In this document: one piece after another, positions 19,255 to 27,520 of the stretch
Numbering within the stretch: the stretch's first letter is position 1
Layout of the letters: the number at the start of each line of letters is the position of its first letter
Assembly (NCBI RefSeq): GCF_900100735.1
Contig: NZ_FNCJ01000002.1
Location: forward strand, 372,001 to 436,000
DNA from: Paraburkholderia phenazinium
GTDB lineage: Bacteria; Pseudomonadota; Gammaproteobacteria; Burkholderiales; Burkholderiaceae
Length of the DNA: 64,000 nt
Reading direction: 5' to 3'
The notes under the pieces: model-generated
Told to the model about the DNA's origin: nothing
Database searches by the model: none
What the model saw: only the letters and a program-made list of their open reading frames with translations
Made by a program: the position numbers and the translations under genes

Positions 19255-19465
19255 AACAGTAGTCTCCAGTACACCTACATACTCATTCCGCTTCCCGTGA
19301 AGAACGGCACACCGCGGGGCGTGACGAGCGCTCTATTTCGCGGGCCGAGTCGCGCGGCTAAGGTTGAACCATCCGAGGGTTTGGGTCGGTTCACGTCGAT
19401 GTTGCACTCATCTCCTCGGATTCGAAATCGATTTTTCACGATTGAAGACTTTAAGGAGAAGTACG

Positions 19466-19909
19466 ATGGTGACACTCGTAAGAATTTCCGAACATTCAGG
19501 TGCCCCGCAAATCTGGGGCTTTCACGATAGGTGTACTGTCAGGGACGTCGCGGCGGCATTGAATACGATCGCAGCCGGACTGAGCGGCGGTGGCCACACC
19601 ATTCACGTCATGTCGGGAACCCACGGACACTGCGAGGGCCAGGTCGGCCTTGTTGCGACTCGTGAGGAGCGGTTCGCGGAGCAGGACCGGAATCTGGCTG
19701 CCCCAAAGACGAAAGACGGCAGGACCGTAGCTATCGTTGTGCATGACTTCAATACCGGCCCGCTGCCCGAGCTCGATCATGATCCTGACAATGGTCCCGA
19801 TCCTTCGGGGACGATCAGGCTGAACCGCGTAGCAGGAGAGATTGTCGCAACAGACCCAGGCACTCCTACCATTCTGTTGGCATACTGCTGCAGCGCCGGG
19901 ACGCCGTAA
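19466..19909 (+). CDS. Hypothetical protein with SGTHGH motif
   Basis: Soluble protein of 147 residues that I do not recognise. Notable stretches are HTIHVMSGTHGHCEGQVG, EERFAEQDRNLA, TVAIVVHDFNTGP and a terminal LLAYCCSAG. The alternation of beta strands with a GTHGH loop and a late cysteine recalls a Rossmann-like hydrolase or caspase-like fold, but this is only a structural guess. The start ATG is chosen for the AAGGAG site a few bases upstream; the region before it does not look coding. It stands alone between a LysR gene and a gene remnant. Confidence 0.6.
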   Translation: MVTLVRISEHSGAPQIWGFHDRCTVRDVAAALNTIAAGLSGGGHTIHVMSGTHGHCEGQVGLVATREERFAEQDRNLAAPKTKDGRTVAIVVHDFNTGPLPELDHDPDNGPDPSGTIRLNRVAGEIVATDPGTPTILLAYCCSAGTP

Positions 19910-20103
19910 CGCGGTTCCGATACCTGGAAAGCTCGCGGCACGGAAGTCAAGGTGACGCGAGCATTCCGGGTGTTGGTTCTGCATCGAAATCAGCCCAGGC
20001 CGGTTTCGTCATCCACTCATATGAATATCTGCAATTCCTGGTTTGCCGACGCCAGCGGAAAGGATAGCTTTCCAGATCGGTCCATCAAGACGGGAGGGGC
20101 TTC

Positions 20104-20463
20104 ATGAGCGCCGCAACCCAGCAGACAAGAAATGTGGAAGACGCCTCGGCAGGTGCGCGCTACGACGTCGACGTGCTGGTGATCGGCGGCGGCCCTGCCG
20201 GCACGCTGGAAGATCTGTTTCACGTGATTACCACTCTGGCTGCGCACGAGTCTAATGTCGCGCACGCGTTGCGGATCCATTTCGATCTGACCGAATTGAT
20301 GTTGCTGGCGCCGCGTTCCACCTTCAACGACATACCAGCGCCGGCCATCGGTTTCCTTAAGTTGCCAGTCGCATATCGTTGTGCCGATTTATTCGTGGCG
20401 CGATGCCAATCGACGGATGAGAATCGTTCGACTCTTCACCTTCTGGACTGCCGCCTATCATGA
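20104..20463 (+). pseudogene. Truncated FAD-dependent oxidoreductase remnant
   Basis: The first about 35 codons encode a flavoprotein dinucleotide-binding start, YDVDVLVIGGGPAGT, that is abruptly joined to unrelated sequence (LEDLFHVITTLAAHESNVAH). The rest of the flavin domain and the catalytic part are missing. The join looks like a deletion that fused two genes. Such flavoproteins often accompany sulfonate or other organosulfur transport genes, which fits its position at the edge of the organosulfur block. It overlaps the DUF3088 gene by ATGA, so it may still be translated. Confidence 0.5.
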
Positions 20464-20804
20464 GCCGAGACTTCCTCTTACTTCTCGAACCGGGTTTTAC
20501 CGATCCGAAGCATCCTGGCGAACGCTTTATTTGCCCCCATGGCGCGCCGATCGAGGGACTGCTTGCCAGCGACCCCTCGAGGACCGCGAGCCTCGACATT
20601 CAGCGTTTGCCGTTTGCGCGTCCGCGTGAGGTCGCGATCAAGGCGCTCGACGCGGATCATCAGGGCCTGCCCGTGCTAATCCTAGGCGACGAGCATCCTG
20701 CTCCCGCCGACGCGCAGACGCTAGGTGAAAAGCGTTTCGTCACCGACACCAACCGCATCCTCGCCTTGCTCGCCGAACGCCACGGCTTTCCGAAAGTGCA
20801 CTGA
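20460..20804 (+). CDS. DUF3088 family protein
   Basis: Protein of 114 residues matching the DUF3088 pattern: RDFLLLLEPGFTDPKHPGER, FICPHGAPIEGLLAS, LPVLILGDEHP and a C-terminal RFVTDTNRILALLAERHGFP. The pattern suggests a thioredoxin-like fold, with a conserved Cys (here in FICPHG) near the usual thiol position, but no function is established that I know of. Its start overlaps the upstream remnant by ATGA, so it is probably translationally coupled. Confidence 0.75.
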   Translation: MSRDFLLLLEPGFTDPKHPGERFICPHGAPIEGLLASDPSRTASLDIQRLPFARPREVAIKALDADHQGLPVLILGDEHPAPADAQTLGEKRFVTDTNRILALLAERHGFPKVH

Positions 20805-21343
20805 CGCGCTAGCTCATCCACCGGTTCAACGCAGAGTGGCTGGTGGTGAGAAGCCACGCCATGTGCCATGCGCCGCTCGCCGTGTGAGGCGAGCGAAGCT
20901 GATTTAGCCGTGGAAACCTCCCCACGAGTCGCGCTCCGGGCCGGCAGCCGCCGTGCCAGTTGCATCTGAACATCAATATCCTGCACTCCGGCTTCGTCCC
21001 GTCAGCGTGGCGGTCGCAGAGGCCAAAATCGCTCAACGGACAGAATCGCGCTTGAGCGGATGTCACCGAACCGCTCAAGCGCCATTGCGAATTAATCTAA
21101 CGCGGATATCCTGGTGTTTTCGACGTTTCATTGTCGAGATAGGGGTTGAATAAATTAGGTTAACAAAATAGTTACACATTGCCGGGAATGACGATTCGTT
21201 AAATGCTTGGTTCAATTGCCTTAAGTGGCCTGTTATCGTGTTTATGCTCGATCGCTATCCACTGCTGTTCGATCGTTCGACATGGGTAGCAATGCATGCA
21301 ACGCATTGCTTAAACCGTCTACTTCAACAGGGCATAACAAGTC
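20805..21343. other. Intergenic region with AT-rich promoter zone
   Basis: No supported gene. From about 21080 to 21340 base composition turns clearly AT-rich compared with its surroundings, including a run around aaattaggttaacaaaatag. This is probably the promoter and control region of the organosulfur block that starts at 21344. I could not fix a -35/-10 pair with confidence. Confidence 0.4.
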
Positions 21344-22297
21344 ATGAAACACGGTCGGAATATTCTGTCGGCAGTGGCCGGAACGCTCGTCGCATTGGCG
21401 ATGGGCTTAGCGGGCACAGCGCAGGCGGCAAGCATAACCTCAAGCTCATTCAATCTGAGTCCAGACCAGCACGATCGCGTCCGCACGACGCCTGACGCTG
21501 CAGCCATCCAGGCGGTACCTGCGACGTTTCAGTTCGCCCAGAAGGACGAACTGGTCATCGGCTTGAGCGTGGCGTGGCCGCCGCTCAGCACGTACGCGAC
21601 CGATGCAAAAACCGTTGTCGGCTTCGACCCGGACCTCGCGCAACTGGTCGCTGACGGTTTGGGCCGCAAGCTGAAGATCGTTCCGATCGCGTGGGAAGAC
21701 TGGCCGCTCGCCTTGCAGTCCGGCAAGGTCGACGCCGTTGTGTCCAACGTGACGGTTACCGAGCAGCGCAAGGAGAAATTCGACTTCTCGACCTATCGGC
21801 GTGACGTGCTCGGATTCTACGTGCCCGATTCAAGCCCGATCAAGTCGATCCGTGAACCGAAGGACGTCGCTGGGCTGCGTGTCATTACGGATTCGGGAAC
21901 CAACCAGGAAAAGATTCTGCTCGCATGGGACAAGGAAAATGTCGCACATGGGCTCAAACCGGTGCAGGTTCTCTATTACGACGATCTGGCCGTGCGGGAT
22001 GTCGCACTGCGTTCGGGGCGCGCCGACGCCATTCTGAGCGTCAACTCGGCACTCGCCTACGCGGCTGCGCAGAAAGGCGGGATACGCGTAGTCGGCACCA
22101 TCAGTGGCGGCTGGCCGATTCTGGCCGATGTCGGGATCACGACGCGCAGGGGTAGCGGACTCGCCGCACCGCTCACACAGCTACTGAACGATCTGATTAG
22201 CAGCGGAAAATATACTCAGGTACTCGATCGCTGGAGTCTGGGCACCGAAGCGATCGATAAGGCCAGAACGAATCCGCCGGGGCTACCCAAGAGTTAG
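21344..22297 (+). CDS. Amino-acid-type ABC transporter substrate-binding protein (Sec-exported)
   Basis: Periplasmic binding protein of 317 residues, family 3 (polar amino acid/cystine type). A Sec signal peptide ends near AGTAQA (residue 28). The core shows YATDAKTVVGFDPDLAQLVA, VPIAWEDWPLALQSGKVDAV and NVTVTEQRKEKFDFS. It is closely related to the second binding protein at 29433 (shared DWPLxLxSG, VTExRKxKFDF and SPIKSIREP-like blocks), so the two probably arose by duplication and may bind related ligands. With the TonB receptor and ABC transporter downstream it would feed an S-substituted cysteine or related organosulfur compound. Confidence 0.85.
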   Translation: MKHGRNILSAVAGTLVALAMGLAGTAQAASITSSSFNLSPDQHDRVRTTPDAAAIQAVPATFQFAQKDELVIGLSVAWPPLSTYATDAKTVVGFDPDLAQLVADGLGRKLKIVPIAWEDWPLALQSGKVDAVVSNVTVTEQRKEKFDFSTYRRDVLGFYVPDSSPIKSIREPKDVAGLRVITDSGTNQEKILLAWDKENVAHGLKPVQVLYYDDLAVRDVALRSGRADAILSVNSALAYAAAQKGGIRVVGTISGGWPILADVGITTRRGSGLAAPLTQLLNDLISSGKYTQVLDRWSLGTEAIDKARTNPPGLPKS

Positions 22298-22302
22298 CTC
22301 AG

Positions 22303-22324
22303 CCGGGCAGCGCTAGCTGCCTGG
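22303..22324 (+). terminator. Hairpin between binding protein and TonB receptor genes
   Basis: Nine-pair stem (ccgggcagc/gctgcctgg, one G-T pair) with a four-base loop just after the stop at 22297. It lacks a T tract, so it may attenuate rather than end transcription, or protect the upstream mRNA. Confidence 0.4.
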
Positions 22325-22434
22325 ACGATGGTCAGCTGCATATCCTAAGTATTACTAAAATATTACTCCTCACGCGACGGATATCCGCCGGTGTGCTGGA
22401 GGATGGTGTTCGCCTATTACCAACGGGACAGTCG

Positions 22435-24978
22435 ATGCGTAGGGAAAACAGAAAAATGCCGGCCGCTCAGGCTGCCACTGGGGTTCGCAGGAAATTGCTA
22501 TCAGCCGCCGTGCTGGCGATGACATGCAACGGCGCAGCATGGGCTCAGGGTGCGGCCACACCGACGCCGGCGAGCGATGCCGCGACCGCCGCACCCGGGG
22601 CTCAGCCCGCGCAAACCTCCCCAGCCGCAGCACAACCCGCGACCACCCGGCCGGCAGAGCAGCAGTCTGCCGCACGGCAGGCTGGCGCTACCAGTACCGT
22701 CCAGCAGGATACCGTGGTCGTAACCGGCACGCGCACCAGTACGAAGGCGAGCCAGAGCCTGACCCCGGTGGATGTGATCAGCGGTGCGCAGTTGCAGGCC
22801 ACCGGGCAGAGCAACCTGCGCGACGCGCTGGTGCAACTGTCGCCGTCGATCACGCGGGAGACCTATGCTGGCGACACGGCGCAGTTGACCGACGCGCTGT
22901 CGTTGCATGGGCTGACGCCGGACCATGTGCTGGTGCTGGTGAACGGCAAGCGTCGCCATACCACGGCGAATATTGCTCTCGACGGCGGTCTGAACGAGGG
23001 GTCGACCGGCGTCGACATCGATACGATCCCGGTTGGGCTCATCGATCACATCGAGATTCTGCGTGACGGTGCGTCGGCGCAGTACGGGTCGGACGCGATT
23101 GCTGGGGTGATCAACATCATCCTGAAGACGAACTCGCACGGGGGCACGCTGCAGACGACAAACGGCCAGACCTATGCGGGCGATGGCTTCAAGAATGGCG
23201 AGTCCGCCAATATCGGCCTGAATCTCGGCGATCAAGGATTTCTCGATCTGGCGGCGGAATATGACCGCCAGAACCATACAGTCCGCACCGGACCCGATGA
23301 TTATTTCGGCACCTTCCAGCCGGGGCGTGGTTACTACAACCCGATCGAGGGGAACCCGGCCAGCACGCGCGAATCGGTGGGCTTCAATGCAGGGTATTAC
23401 CTCGGCGACGATGTGGAGCTGTACGGCTTTGGCACCTATGCGCATCGCGATGCAGAGGCTTATCAGAACTACCGGCCGCCTTTTGTCCTTCCCGAGGTGT
23501 ATCCAAACGGATTTGTGCCGACCGAGACGGTCAACGAGAACGACTATTCGATTACCTCGGGCATCAAAGGCCAGAACCTGTTCGGCTGGTCATGGGATCT
23601 GAGCACGACCTATGGCGGTGACCATGAGGTTATCGGCATGGACAATTCGGCCAACACCGGGTTGTATGCCGCCGAAGGTTATACGCCGACCAGTTTCCAC
23701 CTCGCGACGGTCAGCAACACGCAACTGACCAATAACCTCGACTTCTCGCGTGCGTTCCATCTGCCGCTATTGCCGGCTCCGGTGAACGTCTCGGTCGGGG
23801 TCGAGCAACGACGTGAGACCTACAGCGTGGGGGCGGGCGATGAGGCGTCATATATCGATGGCGGTTCCCAGGCGTTGCCGGGTCTCGCGCCTGTCAGCGC
23901 GAGCGACAACTCGCGCAACGTGGTCGGCACGTATATCGACCTGTCGACACACCTGGCACCGAAATGGACGGTCGACCTGGCGGGGCGCTTCGAGCATTAC
24001 AGCGATGTCGGCGATACGACGAACGGCAAGATCTCGACACGCTACGACTTCACGCCGCAGATCGCCGTGCGCGGCAGCGTCAGTAGCGGATTCCGTGCTC
24101 CTTCGCTGGCTGAGGAGTACTACAGCAACGTCAACGAATCGCCGGCATCGGTCAGCGGCCTTCTGGCGGCCAACTCGGCGGCGGCGAAGCTGATTGGCGG
24201 CCAGCCGCTGAAGCCGGAGGAGTCGACCAACTACAACCTCGGCTTCGTGCTGACGCCTGCTAAAGACCTGCATCTGACGATCGACGCTTACCAGATCGAC
24301 ATCCGCAATCGGATCGTCGAAGGTGGGACGGCGTCGGGCGAAGCTGCGATCGCGGCCATGGAGGCAGCAGGGCTGTCGGTGCCGAGTTCGATTCCGGCCT
24401 CAGCGGTGTCCGCCAGCTACTTCACCAACGGCGCGAGCACGCGTACGCGTGGGCTCGACTTCACCGGTACCTATCACACCAGTTTTGGTGCTTATGGACA
24501 GGTTGACTGGGATCTCGGCGTGAACCTGAACACGACCTCGGTCACGCATGTGGCAACCGGAGCGAACGGTCAGCCGGAACTCAATGCGCAGCAGATCGGC
24601 TGGCTCTCCACCTCGACGCCGAAGAACAAGATCATCATTGGCGGCACGTGGCGTCTCGACAAGTGGGGGGTGAGCCTGCACGAGACGCGCTTTGGTTCGA
24701 CCTCGAGCGAGGAGACCTACATCGTCGGGCCGAATGCGTTCTCGACAACGCAGTTCATCCATTTCGAGAATGCGGCGAGGTACGTGACCGACCTGGAGGT
24801 CCGTTACGACGTGACGAAGAAATTCCAGATCGCAGTGGGGGCAAACAACCTCTTCAACGTGTATCCGACCAAGCTGCCCTACGAGGCGCAACTCGAAGGG
24901 GCGCAGTACGACGCGTTTGCTTCGACGATCGGCGAGGACGGTGGTTTCTACTACCTGCGGGCGCGTTACACGTTCTGA
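22435..24978 (+). CDS. TonB-dependent outer-membrane receptor
   Basis: Outer-membrane active-uptake receptor of about 847 residues. A signal peptide (RKLLSAAVLAMTCNGAAWA) is followed by a Pro/Ala/Gln-rich linker, a TonB-box-like DTVVVTGTRT, a plug domain (about 95-235, with VLVLVNGKRRHTTA and DGASAQYGSDAIAGVINI) and a 22-strand-type barrel that ends in YYLRARYTF, the expected C-terminal Phe. No iron- or cobalamin-specific regulatory element is visible upstream. Within this block it probably imports an organosulfur compound. The start is ATG 22435; ATG 22456 is also possible, and the GTG at 22393 is unlikely. Confidence 0.9.
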   Translation: MRRENRKMPAAQAATGVRRKLLSAAVLAMTCNGAAWAQGAATPTPASDAATAAPGAQPAQTSPAAAQPATTRPAEQQSAARQAGATSTVQQDTVVVTGTRTSTKASQSLTPVDVISGAQLQATGQSNLRDALVQLSPSITRETYAGDTAQLTDALSLHGLTPDHVLVLVNGKRRHTTANIALDGGLNEGSTGVDIDTIPVGLIDHIEILRDGASAQYGSDAIAGVINIILKTNSHGGTLQTTNGQTYAGDGFKNGESANIGLNLGDQGFLDLAAEYDRQNHTVRTGPDDYFGTFQPGRGYYNPIEGNPASTRESVGFNAGYYLGDDVELYGFGTYAHRDAEAYQNYRPPFVLPEVYPNGFVPTETVNENDYSITSGIKGQNLFGWSWDLSTTYGGDHEVIGMDNSANTGLYAAEGYTPTSFHLATVSNTQLTNNLDFSRAFHLPLLPAPVNVSVGVEQRRETYSVGAGDEASYIDGGSQALPGLAPVSASDNSRNVVGTYIDLSTHLAPKWTVDLAGRFEHYSDVGDTTNGKISTRYDFTPQIAVRGSVSSGFRAPSLAEEYYSNVNESPASVSGLLAANSAAAKLIGGQPLKPEESTNYNLGFVLTPAKDLHLTIDAYQIDIRNRIVEGGTASGEAAIAAMEAAGLSVPSSIPASAVSASYFTNGASTRTRGLDFTGTYHTSFGAYGQVDWDLGVNLNTTSVTHVATGANGQPELNAQQIGWLSTSTPKNKIIIGGTWRLDKWGVSLHETRFGSTSSEETYIVGPNAFSTTQFIHFENAARYVTDLEVRYDVTKKFQIAVGANNLFNVYPTKLPYEAQLEGAQYDAFASTIGEDGGFYYLRARYTF

Positions 24979-25116
24979 GCGATTTGTCATATGCATAGCA
25001 AAATTTGCTCGAACGATTTCTGCGCCCCATAGCGATAATGAAACAAGCGGATGTCGTACAGCAGATCTCCCAAAACTTTTTCCCACGCATCGCGAGGTGC
25101 GCTGGGTGGTATCGAT

Positions 25117-26118
25117 ATGTCCTACTCACTTTCGATTCTCGACAAAAGCCCGATCGCCGACGGCACCAGCGCCCACGATGCACTGCGCTTCACGGTCCGG
25201 CTCGCGCAACGCGCGGAGCAGTTGGGTTACAAGCGTTACTGGATCGCCGAGCATCACGGCGCGCCAGGGCTGGCCAGCTCCGCACCGGAAATCGTCGTGT
25301 CCCATCTACTCGCGCATACCTCGCGTATTCGCGTCGGCTCCGGTGGCGTGATGCTCCAGCACTACAGTCCTTTCAAGGTCGCGGAGACGTTCCGGGTGCT
25401 GGCGTCGCTGGCGCCGGGCCGCGTCGACCTCGGCGTCGGCAAGGCGCCGGGCGGACTGCCGCTGACGACGCGCGCGCTGCAGTGGTTTCACGACAAGGCG
25501 AAGAAGCCCGATTTCGCCCATCAACTCGCGGAACTCGATGCGTTCCTGAAGTGGGGTGTCGCGGAAGACCACCCGCTCGCAGGAGCAGTGGCGCTGCCCA
25601 CGCCGCCCGAGGCTCCGCAGGGCATCCTGCTTGGCGGCAGCCCCGAGAGCGCCGCGTTAGCCGCCAAGCACGGCTGGCAGTTCTGCTATGCCGGCCACTT
25701 CAACGGCGATAGCGCCAGCATCGAGCGCTCGATTGACACCTATCGCAATGCGACAGGACGCACGCCGCTGCTTGCGCTCTTTGCGTTTGCAGCGCAATCG
25801 AAGGCCGAGGCTCAACGTCATGTCGGGTCACTGCGTATTTTCAAGCTGCGGCTCGCTACGGGGCAGAGTGTCAATCTCCCCGGTCCCGAGGCCGCAGCGG
25901 AGTTCGCGCGGCAGACTGGCGTGACCGACTATCAGCTCGATGAGCTGCATCCGCACGTTGTTACCGGCACGCCGGACGATGTGCGCCAGGAACTCGACGC
26001 GTTGCACGAACGTTTCGGCATCGAGGAATTCGTGATCGATACCCCGGTAGCGGACTACGCGCTGCGGCTCGCTTCGTTCGAGGCGCTGGCCGGTGCGGAA
26101 CAGGCCGCGCGCGTCTGA
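25117..26118 (+). CDS. Luciferase-like flavin-dependent monooxygenase (CmoO/YtmO-like)
   Basis: LLM-class FMN-dependent oxidoreductase of 333 residues. The N-terminal SILDKSPIADGTSAHDALR and the block ERYWIAEHHGAPGLA-like sequence, SSAPEIVVSHLLAHTSRIRVG and GVMLQHYSPFKVAETFRVL are those of the YtmO/YhbW branch. Reduced flavin must come from a separate reductase, none of which is nearby. In Bacillus the YtmO-type protein belongs to an S-alkyl-cysteine salvage operon whose other members have counterparts here. ATG 25117 gives the normal family N terminus; the in-frame ATG at 25051 does not. Confidence 0.88.
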   Translation: MSYSLSILDKSPIADGTSAHDALRFTVRLAQRAEQLGYKRYWIAEHHGAPGLASSAPEIVVSHLLAHTSRIRVGSGGVMLQHYSPFKVAETFRVLASLAPGRVDLGVGKAPGGLPLTTRALQWFHDKAKKPDFAHQLAELDAFLKWGVAEDHPLAGAVALPTPPEAPQGILLGGSPESAALAAKHGWQFCYAGHFNGDSASIERSIDTYRNATGRTPLLALFAFAAQSKAEAQRHVGSLRIFKLRLATGQSVNLPGPEAAAEFARQTGVTDYQLDELHPHVVTGTPDDVRQELDALHERFGIEEFVIDTPVADYALRLASFEALAGAEQAARV

Positions 26119-26166
26119 CTTGCGCCTCCTGAGGTTCGCCTCTTTTCCCGTTTTACGGAGCAGGAC

Positions 26167-27489
26167 ATGACACAGAAGAACCTGACGTTCGGCATCATGC
26201 TGCATGGCGCGGGTGGCCACATGAACTCGTGGAAGCATCCCGCCGGACCCGCGGATGCCAGCGTCAACCTCGATTTCGTCACCGGCATCACGCAGAAGGC
26301 CGAGGCCAACGGTATTGCGTTCGCCTTCGTGGCCGATGGTCTCTATATCAACGAAAAATCGATTCCGCACTTCCTGAACCGCTTTGAGCCGATCTCGATC
26401 CTCTCGGCGCTGGCGACCGCGACCACGAAAATCGGTCTGGCGGGCACGCTGTCGACTTCGTACAGTCATCCGTTTTCAGTGGCGCGACAGTTCGCGTCGC
26501 TCGACCTGATTAGCGGCGGGCGCGCGGGCTGGAACGTGGTGACCTCGCCACTCGAAGGCTCGGCGAAGAACTACGGTGGCGAGCATCCGGACCACGAGCT
26601 GCGCTACGAGATCGCCGACGAGTATCTCGAGGTAGTACAGGGGCTGTGGGACAGTTGGGACGACGACGCATTCGTGCGCGATCGCGAGAGCGGGCGTTTC
26701 TTCGACCGCGAGAAGCTCCACACGCTCGATCACAAGGGCCGGTTTTTCGAGGTGGCCGGGCCGATCAATATCCAGCGCTCACCGCAAGGGCAGCCGGTGA
26801 TCTTCCAGGCCGGCGCGTCGGATTCCGGAATCGCGCTGGCCGGCAAGTATGCGGATGCGGTGTTCACCCATTCGCCGTCGCTCGAAGAAACGCGGGCGTT
26901 CTCGGAGAGCGTGCGGCAGAGCGCCGTCGAACATGGGCGCGCCGCGACCGACGTGAAGATCTTCCCGGGCATTGGTCCGATCGTCGGCGCGACGCGGGAC
27001 GAAGCCGAAGCGAAATATCGCGCAATTCGCGACCTGCTGAGCGTTGAGGAGGCGCTCGCCTATCTGGGCCGCTTCTTCGAACACCACGACTTTACGCAAT
27101 ACCCGCTCGACGGGCCGTTCCCGGATCTCGGCGAACTCGGCAAGAACAGTTTCCGTTCTACCACCGACCGCATCAAGGCCGAGGCGCAGAAGAAGGGTTC
27201 GACGCTGCGCGAGGTCGCACTGGAAGTCGCCACACCGAAGCCGCAGTTCATCGGCACGGGCGCGGAGATCGCCGACGAGCTGATCCGCTGGTTCGACGCC
27301 GGTGCGGCCGATGGCTTCATCCTCGGTTTCCCGGTGCAGGCCGAGGGATTTGACGATTTTGTCCGCTACGTGATCCCGGCGCTGGAGGCGCGCGGCCGCT
27401 ACAGCCGCACGCTGGCCGGTTCAACGCTGCGCGATCACCTCGGGCTGCCGCGACGCGAGAGCCGCTACGCAACCGCGCAAACGGCATGA
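26167..27489 (+). CDS. NtaA/SnaA/DszA-family monooxygenase (CmoJ/YtnJ-like)
   Basis: Flavin-dependent monooxygenase of 440 residues in the nitrilotriacetate monooxygenase family. Family landmarks are [20 protein letters not shown], the [20 protein letters not shown] strand, [13 protein letters not shown], the [18 protein letters not shown] block and the late [20 protein letters not shown]. Members oxidise carbon next to N or S (NTA, dibenzothiophene sulfone, N-acetyl-S-alkylcysteine). The neighbouring transporter and acetyltransferase favour a C-S bond substrate. The gene starts 48 bases after the preceding monooxygenase and has an ACGGAGCAGGAC leader as ribosome site. Confidence 0.92.
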   Translation: MTQKNLTFGIMLHGAGGHMNSWKHPAGPADASVNLDFVTGITQKAEANGIAFAFVADGLYINEKSIPHFLNRFEPISILSALATATTKIGLAGTLSTSYSHPFSVARQFASLDLISGGRAGWNVVTSPLEGSAKNYGGEHPDHELRYEIADEYLEVVQGLWDSWDDDAFVRDRESGRFFDREKLHTLDHKGRFFEVAGPINIQRSPQGQPVIFQAGASDSGIALAGKYADAVFTHSPSLEETRAFSESVRQSAVEHGRAATDVKIFPGIGPIVGATRDEAEAKYRAIRDLLSVEEALAYLGRFFEHHDFTQYPLDGPFPDLGELGKNSFRSTTDRIKAEAQKKGSTLREVALEVATPKPQFIGTGAEIADELIRWFDAGAADGFILGFPVQAEGFDDFVRYVIPALEARGRYSRTLAGSTLRDHLGLPRRESRYATAQTA

Positions 27490-27520
27490 CAGACGGCTCG
27501 CATCGCAGGAGGGCAACATC

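Noticed and set aside
22501..23445. Long minus-strand open frame inside the TonB receptor gene
   Set aside because: It is a product of high-GC codon bias. The plus strand encodes a full receptor with signal peptide, plug and terminal Phe.
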